From assembly GCA_028225715.1 (NCBI GenBank), contig JAOIXS010000003.1, positions 1 to 58,962 on the forward strand: 58,962 nt of DNA. Reading direction: 5' to 3'. Source of the DNA: Candidatus Pelagibacter sp. GTDB taxonomy: Bacteria > Pseudomonadota > Alphaproteobacteria > Pelagibacterales > Pelagibacteraceae. How positions within the stretch are numbered: the first letter of the stretch is position 1; every line of letters starts with the position of its first letter. Positions 15,420-24,237 of this stretch are shown here, one piece after another. The notes beneath the pieces were generated by a model. The model worked only from the letters and a program-made list of their open reading frames with translations. It searched no databases and was not told the DNA's origin. Position numbers and translations under genes: made by a program.

Positions 15420-16373
15420 TTAGTTTACTTTATTTGTACAATTACCTGTTTTGAAAAACTCATCAATATTGTCTATGGCCAAATTACCCATTGCTGTTCT
15501 TGTGTGTTTAGTCGAGCTTCCAAGATGGGGTAATATAAATGCACTTTTTATTTTAAGATAACCAGGATTTAAATTTGGCTCACCCTTATAAACATCCAAT
15601 CCTGCTGCATAAATTTTTCTTCTATTTAGTGCATCAATTAAAGCTTCATCATCAATAATATCTCCACGAGCTACATTCGTTATAACAGCACCTGTTGGAA
15701 AATATTCTAATGTTTCTTTATTAATTAAATTTTCTGTTTCTTTTGTTGCAGGACAACAAATTGACAATACATCTGAAACTTGAAAAAGACTTTTGATGCT
15801 GTCGTGATAAATTGCATCATTTTCTTTTTCTTCACTTAGTTTTGATCTGTTATGATAATGAATAATCATACCTAAAGATTTTGCAATTTTTGCAATCTTT
15901 TGTCCTATTCTTCCCATACCTAAGATTCCAAGTCTTGAACCTGTTAACTGTTTTCCTATCAAATAATCTGCTGACCATTTCCAGTTACTTTCTTTTGCAG
16001 CTTGAATACCTTCAGGGACTCTTCTGCATGCTCCAAGAATTAATAAAATTCCAATCTCTGCTGTAGCGTCTGATAAAACTTCTGGCGTATTAGTTACTGC
16101 TATTCCTCTTTTTTTAGCTGCTTCTAAATTAATATTTCCAAAACCAACTGCAAAATTAGAAATTATCTTAATACTGTCAGGTAGTTTGTTTATAGTATCT
16201 TCATCCATCTTATCTGTTAAAGAAGTTAATATTGCATCATGGCCTTCACTTAACTCGATAAGTTTTGACTGAGAATATAACTCGTCATTACTATTTAGTT
16301 TTACTTCAAATGTTTTTGTAGCTTTTTCCTCAGACTCTTTTAATAATCTTCTCGTAATTATAATTTTTTTCAT
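15420..16373 (-). CDS. D-2-hydroxyacid dehydrogenase, probable glyoxylate/hydroxypyruvate reductase
   Basis: A 317-residue NAD(P)-dependent D-isomer hydroxyacid dehydrogenase. The Rossmann motif is LGMGRIGQKIAK (near 152-163), the catalytic arginine lies in NVARGDII, the glutamate in the DVYKGEPN region and the histidine in LPHLGSST. Family members such as GyaR reduce glyoxylate to glycolate or hydroxypyruvate to glycerate. The adjacent glcDEF genes make that role likely. I chose the ATG at 16373 (protein MKKIIITRR), because the longer frame runs into glcF; the gap to glcF is then two bases. Confidence 0.9.
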   Translation of the reverse strand: MKKIIITRRLLKESEEKATKTFEVKLNSNDELYSQSKLIELSEGHDAILTSLTDKMDEDTINKLPDSIKIISNFAVGFGNINLEAAKKRGIAVTNTPEVLSDATAEIGILLILGACRRVPEGIQAAKESNWKWSADYLIGKQLTGSRLGILGMGRIGQKIAKIAKSLGMIIHYHNRSKLSEEKENDAIYHDSIKSLFQVSDVLSICCPATKETENLINKETLEYFPTGAVITNVARGDIIDDEALIDALNRRKIYAAGLDVYKGEPNLNPGYLKIKSAFILPHLGSSTKHTRTAMGNLAIDNIDEFFKTGNCTNKVN

Positions 16374-16375
16374 AG

Positions 16376-17671
16376 TTAATTCTTTTGTAATATCTTTGGT
16401 TTTGGACCACCAGTATACCAATCTAGTATCTCAATGGTATGTAAAATTGGAGTTTTGGTTCCATTAGCAATTTGGGTAATACAACCTATATTCCCTGTAG
16501 AGATAAAATCTGGCTTCAAACTTTCAATATTTTTTACTTTTTTGCTTAGTAATTCTTTTGCAATTTCAGTTTGTAAAATATTGTAAGTTCCAGCAGATCC
16601 GCAGCAGATGTGTCCCTCTGGAATTTCCATAATTTCATTACTTGTTTTCGTTAGTAATTCCATAGGCTGATTGTGTACTTTTTGCCCATGTTGCATCGAG
16701 CATGCAGAATGATAAGCAATCTTATATTTTTTTTCTTTTGATTTAAAATTTAGTTTTAAATTTTCATTTAAATATTCAGATACATCTTTTGTTAAATCAG
16801 AAATAACTTTAGCTTTTTTTCTCATTTTTTCATTGTCTTTAAAAATAAAACCATAGTCTTTCATCGTAGTTCCACAACCAGAAGTGTTAGATAAAATGGC
16901 ATCTAAGTTACCTTTTAAGTGTTCTTCATACCAAGTATTAATATTGTTTATAAAATCTTGGTGGGCATTATCTTCTTTTCCCAAATGATGATTTAAAGAG
17001 CCACAACATCTAATTTTTTTTGGAACAATTACCTCAACACCATGTCTGTTTAAAAGTCTAATAGTCGCTTCATTTATTTGTGGAGAAATTTCTTTTTGAA
17101 CACATCCTGTTAAAAGAACAACTTTTGCAATTTTATTTTTTCCACTTACAGCATAAACTTCTTTTCGTTTTATGGTTTTTTTAGGAAAGCTTGTTGGCAT
17201 TAAATTAATCATATCTTTTATTTTTGTTGGCATTAAAAACTTAAAGGGTTTAACTAATTTAACCATATAACTTGCTAACCTAAAGTATCCTGTATTTGGT
17301 AATACTACTGATAAAAAACTCCTAATTGTTCTATCAAAAAAAGATCTTTCATAATTTTTTTCAATATATTTTTTACCATGATCAATTATATGCATATAAT
17401 TTACTCCAGCAGGGCAGGTAGTCATGCAGCTGTAGCAAGATAGACATCTATCTATGTGTTTTACTGTTTTTGCAGTTGGTTTTTTTTGATTTTCTAACAT
17501 ATCTTTAATCAAATAAATTCTTCCTCTTGGTCCATCTAATTCATCACCAAATATTTGATGGGTTGGGCAAGTTGCATTGCAAAAACCACAATGAACACAT
17601 TTTTTAAATATTTTTTCTGTTGCAGCGTTATTACTGTCTTTTAATTGTTTTTGTGTAAAATTTGTTTGCAT
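16376..17671 (-). CDS. glcF: glycolate oxidase iron-sulfur subunit GlcF
   Basis: A 431-residue iron-sulfur protein. Two ferredoxin-type CxxCxxCxxxCP motifs appear at C25/28/31/35 and C76/79/82/86, binding two [4Fe-4S] clusters. Two CCG domains follow (GCVQKEISPQ...RCCGSLNHHLG and HSACSMQHGQ...HICCGSAGTYNILQ), as in HdrB-like subunits. GlcF passes electrons from the GlcD/GlcE flavin units to the respiratory chain. The start codon shares one base with the glcE stop, so the order glcD-glcE-glcF is translationally coupled. Confidence 0.96.
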   Translation of the reverse strand: MQTNFTQKQLKDSNNAATEKIFKKCVHCGFCNATCPTHQIFGDELDGPRGRIYLIKDMLENQKKPTAKTVKHIDRCLSCYSCMTTCPAGVNYMHIIDHGKKYIEKNYERSFFDRTIRSFLSVVLPNTGYFRLASYMVKLVKPFKFLMPTKIKDMINLMPTSFPKKTIKRKEVYAVSGKNKIAKVVLLTGCVQKEISPQINEATIRLLNRHGVEVIVPKKIRCCGSLNHHLGKEDNAHQDFINNINTWYEEHLKGNLDAILSNTSGCGTTMKDYGFIFKDNEKMRKKAKVISDLTKDVSEYLNENLKLNFKSKEKKYKIAYHSACSMQHGQKVHNQPMELLTKTSNEIMEIPEGHICCGSAGTYNILQTEIAKELLSKKVKNIESLKPDFISTGNIGCITQIANGTKTPILHTIEILDWYTGGPKPKILQKN

Positions 17672-18951
17672 TAAATTCCTCTATACATTTTTCCTGGATT
17701 AAAAATTCTTTTAGGATCAAAACTTTTTTTAATCTTTTCTGATATTAAAAGTCTTGTATCATCTATTGTAAAAATCGTTTCTTCATAATCATATTCTCTC
17801 GATGTCTTTATGATAGTTAAATAACCACCCAACTCCTTAGTTAATTTTTTAATATCACTAACCTTAGAATTTTTTTTTGACTGAACTTCTATCCAATACA
17901 ATGAGCCACACCAATCAATGTAATATTTATAATTACTACCCAGGAATTGCATCAACTTAGGACCTTTTGAGGGGGGTACCACTACTCTTAAAAGGTTATT
18001 TTTTGTTTGTTTAAATATCTCAAGATTATTTATTTTTTTCCAAAATGGTATTGATTGATGAACATCCAAAATTATTGTATTCAATTTACTAAGCTCAAGT
18101 TCAAATGTTAGAGCTTTTAATTTTTCATCTATTGAGATTTTATCTCCTTCTATTCTTAACGCTAAAAATGACCCTTTATATTTTAAGTCATTAAATTTAA
18201 AAACCATTTCTTTATTTTGGTCATAATTTTCATCTTTTGGTTCTTCGGGAATATAAACGGCTCCTGAGACTTCACTGCTTGAGCTAGAAATTTTTTCGAA
18301 TAAATCTTTAACTAATTTTTTATCATCAGTATAAATTGTAATTGTATTAGATAGTTTTTTTTTAGGTAAAACTTTTAATGTTATTTCAGTTAAAGCAACT
18401 AAAGTTCCGAAAGATCCTGTGACTAGTTTTGATAGATCATAACCTGTAACATTTTTTACAACTGTTCCACCTGATTTAATTATATCTCCCTTGCCATTTA
18501 CACCTCTAAAACCTAAAATATGATCTCTTAAGCTTCCCACTTTAAATCTTCTGGACCCAGCAAAATTACAAGCTAAATGACCCGCTATAGTACCTTTGTC
18601 TGATTTTCCATTTTCAATAAATCCAAAATCAATAGGCTCAAAAGCAAGTTCTTGATTATTTTTTTCTAACTCCTTTTCAACCAATTCTAATGGAGTGTTT
18701 GCTTTGACTTTTATGTAAAGCTCTTCAGGTAAATATTCAACTATTCCTGATACTTTTGAAAGAGATAGTTTTTTTGCTGATTGTATTCTGTTACCTATAA
18801 AGTTTTTTGAGCCTGTGCCAATTATTTCTGTTGGTTGATTTTTTTTGTAAAGCTCCTTAACTACATTTGAAACTTGTAGTTCGTCATCTGGATAATAAGT
18901 ATTGTTAGAATCTTGGAAGATCTGGGAATTTTTCTTCATTTCTATGGACAT
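17671..18951 (-). CDS. glcE: glycolate oxidase FAD-binding subunit GlcE
   Basis: A 426-residue FAD-linked oxidase-domain protein, the second flavin subunit of glycolate oxidase. The FAD-binding PCMH region spans about residues 25-195 and includes AGHLACNFAGSRRFKVGSLRD and GGTVVKNVTGYDLSKLVTGSFG, both diagnostic for GlcE. The start is set by a strong ribosome site: AAGGAAGG lies four bases before the ATG at 18951; the GTG at 18972 has none. The gene overlaps the 3-prime end of glcD by 47 bases, an unusually long same-strand overlap. The subunit is longer than the E. coli one (about 350 residues). Confidence 0.93.
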   Translation of the reverse strand: MSIEMKKNSQIFQDSNNTYYPDDELQVSNVVKELYKKNQPTEIIGTGSKNFIGNRIQSAKKLSLSKVSGIVEYLPEELYIKVKANTPLELVEKELEKNNQELAFEPIDFGFIENGKSDKGTIAGHLACNFAGSRRFKVGSLRDHILGFRGVNGKGDIIKSGGTVVKNVTGYDLSKLVTGSFGTLVALTEITLKVLPKKKLSNTITIYTDDKKLVKDLFEKISSSSSEVSGAVYIPEEPKDENYDQNKEMVFKFNDLKYKGSFLALRIEGDKISIDEKLKALTFELELSKLNTIILDVHQSIPFWKKINNLEIFKQTKNNLLRVVVPPSKGPKLMQFLGSNYKYYIDWCGSLYWIEVQSKKNSKVSDIKKLTKELGGYLTIIKTSREYDYEETIFTIDDTRLLISEKIKKSFDPKRIFNPGKMYRGI

Positions 18952-20401
18952 GTACCCTTCCTTCCTCTGCACATTTTCTTAATATTGGATAAACTTTTCC
19001 AGGATTTAATAAATTTTTTTCGTCTAGCGATTTTTTAATATCTAATTGTTGTTGAATATCAGTATTATTAAACATCTCACACATTAGTTCTCTTTTTTCA
19101 ACTCCAACCCCATGCTCCCCAGTTATAACTCCCCCTAATCTTACGCAAGTTTTTAGTATCTCAGCTCCAAATTCCTCTGTTTTTCTTAGTTGTTCTTTAT
19201 CACTTCCATCAAACATTATTAATGGATGTAAATTTCCATCTCCTGCATGAAAGCAATTTGCTACAGGTAATTTGTATTTTTCAGAAAGTCTTTTTATTTC
19301 AATTAGAGCTTCCGCAAGTTTTCCTCTAGGAATGGATCCGTCCATACAATAATAATCTGGTGCCATAGCTCCACATGCTGGAAATGCTGCTTTTCTACCC
19401 GCCCAAAATGATAATCTTTCTTTTTCATTTTTACTTAACTTTAAACTTGAACAATTATTTTTTTCACAAATACTTCTCACTTGTTTTAATAATTCATCTA
19501 CCTCAGATTCAGTTCCATCTAGTTCTACAATCAATAAAAGTTCTGCATCTCGTGGATAACCTGCTTTACTAAAGTTATCTGTTGCCTCTATCAAAGCTTT
19601 ATCCATTATCTCCATACCCGCTGGAACAATTCCACTCGAAATTATTTCTGATGCTGCATTTCCACCTTCTTCAATTGTTGGAAATCCTATTAGTGCTGCT
19701 TTAACTACTTGAGGGTTTTTTAAAATTTTAACTGTCACTTCAGTAATCACTCCTAATAATCCCTCTGAACCACAAATTAATCCCATCAGATCATATCCTT
19801 CTTGATCAAGGGTTTTTCCACCGACTCTACAAACTGTTCCATCCATCATTACCATCTCAACACCTAAAATATTATTAGTTGTTGTTCCATATTTTAGAGA
19901 ATGAACGCCTCCAGAATTTTCAGCAACATTACCGCCTATTGAACATGCAAGTTGACTTGATGGATCTGGTGCATAATAAAAATTTTTATGTTGTACAGCA
20001 TGTGTTATTCCTAAATTTGTTACTCCAGGCTGGGTTACTACACATTTATTTTCAAAATCAATTTCAATAATTTTATTAAATTTCCCAAGACTTAATAAAA
20101 TTGCATCATTTAAGGGTAGAGCTCCCCCTGAAAGGCCAGTACCAGCTCCTCTTGGTACAACTTTAATATTTTCTTTATAGCAAAACTTTAAGATATTGCT
20201 TACTTCTTCAGTATTTTCTGGCATCACCACTGCTAATGGTGTTTGTGTGTATGCGGCAAGTGCATCAGTTTCATACGGCTTGATTTCATCCGCATGACTT
20301 AGGACATTTTCTGGATTTATAATTTTTGCAAGATTTTTAAAAATATATTCTTTTTTATTTATCGTTGCTTTATCTATCTTTGGCAGAACTAATTCACTCA
20401 T
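18905..20401 (-). CDS. glcD: glycolate oxidase catalytic subunit GlcD
   Basis: A 498-residue FAD-dependent oxidase of the VAO/PCMH fold. Visible landmarks are the FAD-binding VVPRGAGTGLSGGALP near 85-100, DPSSQLACSIGGNVAENSGG near 145-165, and the C-terminal substrate-side NCFHAGDGNLHP and TGEHGVGVEKRE segments. It oxidises glycolate (and D-lactate) to glyoxylate (and pyruvate), working with GlcE and GlcF. It follows the aminotransferase gene by five bases. In SAR11 bacteria glycolate can meet the glycine requirement, and this gene set is the known route, which supports the assignment. Confidence 0.96.
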   Translation of the reverse strand: MSELVLPKIDKATINKKEYIFKNLAKIINPENVLSHADEIKPYETDALAAYTQTPLAVVMPENTEEVSNILKFCYKENIKVVPRGAGTGLSGGALPLNDAILLSLGKFNKIIEIDFENKCVVTQPGVTNLGITHAVQHKNFYYAPDPSSQLACSIGGNVAENSGGVHSLKYGTTTNNILGVEMVMMDGTVCRVGGKTLDQEGYDLMGLICGSEGLLGVITEVTVKILKNPQVVKAALIGFPTIEEGGNAASEIISSGIVPAGMEIMDKALIEATDNFSKAGYPRDAELLLIVELDGTESEVDELLKQVRSICEKNNCSSLKLSKNEKERLSFWAGRKAAFPACGAMAPDYYCMDGSIPRGKLAEALIEIKRLSEKYKLPVANCFHAGDGNLHPLIMFDGSDKEQLRKTEEFGAEILKTCVRLGGVITGEHGVGVEKRELMCEMFNNTDIQQQLDIKKSLDEKNLLNPGKVYPILRKCAEEGRVHVHRNEEKFPDLPRF

Positions 20402-20406
20402 TAGTC

Positions 20407-21570
20407 TTAGCCTAGCATTTTTTTAATATTTTCCAATGCGTTAGATATGTTGTCTTGTGACGCTGCAAAGCTAAATCTTACATAATCTTGGCAAGTTTTA
20501 CCAAAAGCTGTCCCTGGCACTATTGCCACTCCCGCTTCATGCATGCATTTTTTTGCAAATTCTGAACCATTCATTCCAGTTCCTATTACTTTTGGAAATG
20601 CATAAAAAGCACCACCTGGCAGACTGCACTCTATCCCTGGTAGACTATTTAAACCTTCATGAATTAGTTTTCTTCTTTCTGTAAACTTCACCATCATTTC
20701 ATTAATTGAGTCATCAGGACCATCCAATGCTGCAATTCCTGCAAATTGTGCTGCCGCATTTACACATGAAACACTGTTAATTAAAAGTTTATTTACATGT
20801 GGCACTAGTTCTTTTGGCCAAAAACTCCATCCAAGTCTCCACCCTGTCATAGAATATGCTTTGCTCCAACCTTCTAAAACAATCAATCTTTCTCTTAACT
20901 CAGGATAATTAAAAAATGAAGGCATCTCTTTATTATCAAAAATTTGTCTACTATAAATTTCATCACTTAATATAGTTACGTGTGGATGTTTTTTAAGACC
21001 TTCTGCCAATACATCTATATCTGCTTTTTCCACAAAACTTCCTGTTGGATTGTTTGGATTAATTAATACTAACAATCTAGTTTTATCAGTGATTAGTGAT
21101 AAAATTTTTTCAGGATTAAATTTAAGATCTTTATCTTCAGTTAAATCATAAGGTACAGATGTTGAGCCAGTATAATTAATCATAGACTCGTATATTGGAA
21201 AAGCAGGTGTAGGGTGAATTATTTCAGCACCTGGTTCTCCAAAACATTGAATAGCATAACTCATTGTAGGTTTTCCACCTGGCATGATCAGAATTCTTTC
21301 AAAATCTACATCAACACTATAACGTTTTTTAATCCATCTTGTTACAGCTTGTCTACACTCTGGAATACCGTTAGACATTACATACCCATGATGACCATCA
21401 TCTAAAGCTTTTTTTGCAGCTTCAACAACATGTTTTGGTGTTTTAAAATCAGGCTGGCCTAGACCTAAGTGAATCATTGGATTGCCTTTAGCCTCTAATG
21501 CTTTAGCTTCAGCTAAAACACTGAATGCAGTTTCTGTTCCTAATCTTTCTAAATTTTTTGCAAGTTTCAT
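20407..21570 (-). CDS. class I/II PLP-dependent aminotransferase, possibly making glycine from glyoxylate
   Basis: A 387-residue fold-type I aminotransferase. The PLP lysine is K237 in GWSKAYSMTGWRLGW; NPNNPTG at 171-177, D203 and Y206 (SDEIYS) contact the cofactor, and the carboxylate-binding arginine lies in YVRFSFA near the C-terminus. It belongs to the aspartate/alanine aminotransferase branch. Sitting directly before glcD, it could transaminate glyoxylate to glycine, closing the glycolate-to-glycine route; the amino donor and exact substrate are not evident. The 69-base gap upstream leaves room for a promoter or processing site. Confidence 0.9.
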   Translation of the reverse strand: MKLAKNLERLGTETAFSVLAEAKALEAKGNPMIHLGLGQPDFKTPKHVVEAAKKALDDGHHGYVMSNGIPECRQAVTRWIKKRYSVDVDFERILIMPGGKPTMSYAIQCFGEPGAEIIHPTPAFPIYESMINYTGSTSVPYDLTEDKDLKFNPEKILSLITDKTRLLVLINPNNPTGSFVEKADIDVLAEGLKKHPHVTILSDEIYSRQIFDNKEMPSFFNYPELRERLIVLEGWSKAYSMTGWRLGWSFWPKELVPHVNKLLINSVSCVNAAAQFAGIAALDGPDDSINEMMVKFTERRKLIHEGLNSLPGIECSLPGGAFYAFPKVIGTGMNGSEFAKKCMHEAGVAIVPGTAFGKTCQDYVRFSFAASQDNISNALENIKKMLG

Positions 21571-21639
21571 AACTTACTTTACTGCTATTATTTTTTATTT
21601 TAATGTATTTTTTTTATAACTAATTTTAATAAGTAAAAA

Positions 21640-22791
21640 TTATTTTCTATAGATTAATTTTGATGCATCTAACTCTGTCAAATTTTTACAACCCATTAAT
21701 ACCATGTTTCTATTAATTTCATCATGCATGTTTTGTAATAAACGTTCTACACCAGGTTGACCTCCAGCACTTAAAGCAAATAGAAACATTTTTCCAAAAC
21801 TGCATGCTGTTGCACCAGCTGCCAAAGCCTTTAAAACATGAGTTCCACGTCGTACACCACCATCTAAAATAATCTCTAATTTATCTCCAACAGCCTCTCT
21901 AATTGCATTAACTTGGTCAAAGGGTGATCTTGAACCATCTAATTGTCTACCTCCATGATTTGAAATCATTATTGCTGTACAACCAATATCTATTGCTCTT
22001 TTTGCATCTTCAACTGACATTACACCTTTAAGAGCAAATGGACCGTTCCATCTTTTTACACAGTATTCAGCATCCTTCCAATTCATAGCAGGATCATATT
22101 GCTCATTAATATATTCTATAACTGATTTTGAAATATTTGTTCCTTTATCTGTTTTATTTTTAACATTGGATAATTCAAATTTTTTATGAATAAAATAATT
22201 AAATACCCATTCAGGTCTCATAGCAAAACTCATTAAACTTTGAAGTGTCAATTTTGGAGGAGTGGTAAAACCAGTTCTATGATCTCTTTCTCTATTTCCA
22301 GCAACTAATGTGTCAACAGTTAAACACATACCATTAAAACCAGACACTTTACATCTATCTATTAGATCATCAGTAATTGATTGATCTTTATGAACATATA
22401 ATTGAAATAATTTTGGTCCATTTGAAATAGCAGCAACCTCTTCAATCGTATTATTGGCCATAGTAGACATACTATAAAAGGTTCCGAATTTTTCAGCAGC
22501 TCTAGCTGAAGCCTTGTCTCCTTCATGATGGTAAAGTCTTTGCATTGCAGTTGGTGAAAGAAAAATTGGCATATCAATTTTTTTTCCAAAAACAGTCGTT
22601 GAAAGATCTGGCTTACCAACACTAGCAAGAATATTGGGAATTAAGTCACAGTCATCAAAAGATTCAGTATTTCTTTTTAAAGTTTTTTCATCATCAGCTC
22701 CACCATCAATGTAATGAAAAATAGGTGAAGGTAATTTTTTTTTTGCTAACTTTCTAAAATCACTAAAATTATAACAATTTTCTAGACTCAT
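21640..22791 (-). CDS. FMN-dependent alpha-hydroxyacid dehydrogenase (L-lactate/glycolate oxidase family)
   Basis: A 383-residue FMN enzyme of the LldD/glycolate oxidase family. The TIM-barrel active site is visible: K255 (ALKGV), the catalytic base H279 and substrate arginine R282 in SNHGGRQLDGSRSP, the phosphate-binding DGGVRRGTHVLKALAAGA near 312-330, and Y27 in FHYIDGGADDE. It oxidises an L-2-hydroxyacid such as L-lactate, or glycolate, to the oxoacid, likely feeding electrons to quinone or cytochrome c. With GlcDEF next to it the module contains two unrelated hydroxyacid-oxidising systems. No signal peptide. Confidence 0.92.
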   Translation of the reverse strand: MSLENCYNFSDFRKLAKKKLPSPIFHYIDGGADDEKTLKRNTESFDDCDLIPNILASVGKPDLSTTVFGKKIDMPIFLSPTAMQRLYHHEGDKASARAAEKFGTFYSMSTMANNTIEEVAAISNGPKLFQLYVHKDQSITDDLIDRCKVSGFNGMCLTVDTLVAGNRERDHRTGFTTPPKLTLQSLMSFAMRPEWVFNYFIHKKFELSNVKNKTDKGTNISKSVIEYINEQYDPAMNWKDAEYCVKRWNGPFALKGVMSVEDAKRAIDIGCTAIMISNHGGRQLDGSRSPFDQVNAIREAVGDKLEIILDGGVRRGTHVLKALAAGATACSFGKMFLFALSAGGQPGVERLLQNMHDEINRNMVLMGCKNLTELDASKLIYRK

Positions 22792-22800
22792 TAAAATATA

Positions 22801-23310
22801 CTAAAATCTTTTTAAAAAATTAAATGCGTAACTATTTGCACCAGGGTTTTTGTCCCCTATACTTGCATTGGATACATGGTTGTAAGAAACACCAAAGCTT
22901 GTGTTTTCTGACAAACCATATGAAAGTTGGATTTCAGTTTTAAATTCTAGAACGTGTCCCAAATCTTTTCCATCACCTTCGTGATATAAGCCTGGTGCAA
23001 AACTAGGTGTAAAGTCAAAAGCACCCATTTTAATATTCCATTCTATACCTGAATAAATATAAGCTGCAGAATTTTCTGTAATAAACCCCCCCGTGATAGG
23101 AGAAATGTTTCCTAAAAAAGTGTCTCTTTCTAATGACTCATTTTGGTGCTGAAATCCAAAAAGTAAGGCCGCCTGTTTATCATCACTAAAATCAAAATTT
23201 CCAATAAAAAAATTGTACTGATGGTCACTATTAAATTTATTTTTTCCCTCACTTAATAGCGGTGAAAAAAACATTGTAAAAAAAGTCAGTAAATAAATGA
23301 TTATTTTCAT
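22801..23310 (-). CDS. PagL-like acyloxyacyl hydrolase family outer-membrane protein
   Basis: A 169-residue protein with a signal peptide (about 1-20) and alternating beta-strand pattern ending in phenylalanine (NFLKRF), typical of an outer-membrane barrel. The C-terminal region NHVSNASIGDKNPGANSY matches the lipid A 3-O-deacylase (PagL) active-site region: H145 and S147 align with the catalytic His and Ser. The position of the catalytic glutamate, twelve residues after the serine, is asparagine 159. It may therefore be an altered or non-catalytic member. Genes on either side (ccmH and the FMN dehydrogenase) do not explain its role. Confidence 0.75.
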   Translation of the reverse strand: MKIIIYLLTFFTMFFSPLLSEGKNKFNSDHQYNFFIGNFDFSDDKQAALLFGFQHQNESLERDTFLGNISPITGGFITENSAAYIYSGIEWNIKMGAFDFTPSFAPGLYHEGDGKDLGHVLEFKTEIQLSYGLSENTSFGVSYNHVSNASIGDKNPGANSYAFNFLKRF

Positions 23311-23344
23311 GATTTTGGTAATAATATCAGTTTAAATTAATATA

Positions 23345-23719
23345 CTACAGTTTTTTTTTATTTTTTAATTTTTTGAATATTATTGCACCACCAAACAAAA
23401 ATAACAACAATGGTAATAACCATAAAACATAAGTATTTTTGTTTAACCGGGGATCAAAAATTACCCAATCACCATACTTTTCTCTTAAAAATTGGTATAT
23501 TTGTTTTTCCTTTAATCCTTCATTAATTTTTCTATCAACGATTAGTTTAATACTAGAAGAAAATTCAGATTCAGAATCGTATACTGACTGACCTTGACAA
23601 ATTAAACAACGAATATTTTTTAAAATTTTATTTTTTAAAATATCATTTGCTTCATCTGATTTTAACTCAAAAAAGCTTGTGGCTAAAAATAGGATTATAA
23701 ATATTTTTAAAATTTTCAT
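23345..23719 (-). CDS. ccmH: cytochrome c maturation protein CcmH
   Basis: A 124-residue CcmH/CycL protein: signal peptide, then the redox CxxC in the diagnostic RCLICQGQSV segment (C38, C41), a three-helix periplasmic domain, and one C-terminal membrane helix (YVLWLLPLLLFLFGGAIIF). It reduces or holds apocytochrome c for haem ligation by CcmF. Its ATG overlaps the ccmG stop (ATGA). No CcmI-like TPR extension is present, and no ccmI gene follows. Confidence 0.95.
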   Translation of the reverse strand: MKILKIFIILFLATSFFELKSDEANDILKNKILKNIRCLICQGQSVYDSESEFSSSIKLIVDRKINEGLKEKQIYQFLREKYGDWVIFDPRLNKNTYVLWLLPLLLFLFGGAIIFKKLKNKKKL

Positions 23720-24237
23720 TTAATAATTAATTTAATTTCATTAACAATTTCTTGATTGATTGGACCAACAAATTTTTTAATTATAGCTTTATTCTTATCT
23801 ATTAAAAAAGTTTCAGGAACACCATAAGCTCCAAACTCAACTCCTAAAGTTCCATCTTTATCAATTAAAATTCTAGAGTATGGGTTGCCAAAGTCATCAA
23901 TAAATTTTTTTGCATTATTAAAATTGTCTCTATAATTTAATCCAATTAATATAATCGATTGATTTTTACTTAGTTGCATTAATAAAGGGTGCTCTGCTCT
24001 ACAAGGCACACACCAGGATGCCCAAATATTTACAATATAAAAAATGCTCTCTTCAAAAATTTTATCTGAGTTTATATAACTATTTGAATAAAAGTCTTTA
24101 GCTTTAAAGGTTGGTATATTTCTTTTTTCATTAACCTTTGGGGTATAGGTGTTTGGAGTATTTAATCCTTTATAAAAAATAACAAAACAAAAGCTAAAAA
24201 AAATAACTACGACAAATAAGCTAAACTTATTTTTCAT
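23716..24237 (-). CDS. ccmG: thiol:disulfide interchange protein CcmG (DsbE)
   Basis: A 173-residue membrane-anchored periplasmic thioredoxin. An N-terminal signal anchor (about 5-22) is followed by a thioredoxin domain with active site WASWCVPCRAEHP (C76, C79) and the cis-proline region GVPETFLID. It keeps apocytochrome cysteines reduced for haem attachment. Start and stop codons overlap with ccmF upstream and ccmH downstream in ATGA form, so the three are translationally coupled. Confidence 0.95.
   Translation of the reverse strand: MKNKFSLFVVVIFFSFCFVIFYKGLNTPNTYTPKVNEKRNIPTFKAKDFYSNSYINSDKIFEESIFYIVNIWASWCVPCRAEHPLLMQLSKNQSIILIGLNYRDNFNNAKKFIDDFGNPYSRILIDKDGTLGVEFGAYGVPETFLIDKNKAIIKKFVGPINQEIVNEIKLIIK

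Noticed and set aside
21571..21639. Possible glycine riboswitch before the aminotransferase/glcDEF genes
   Set aside because: SAR11 bacteria use glycine riboswitches elsewhere, but this 69-base AT-rich gap is too short and shows no conserved paired elements.
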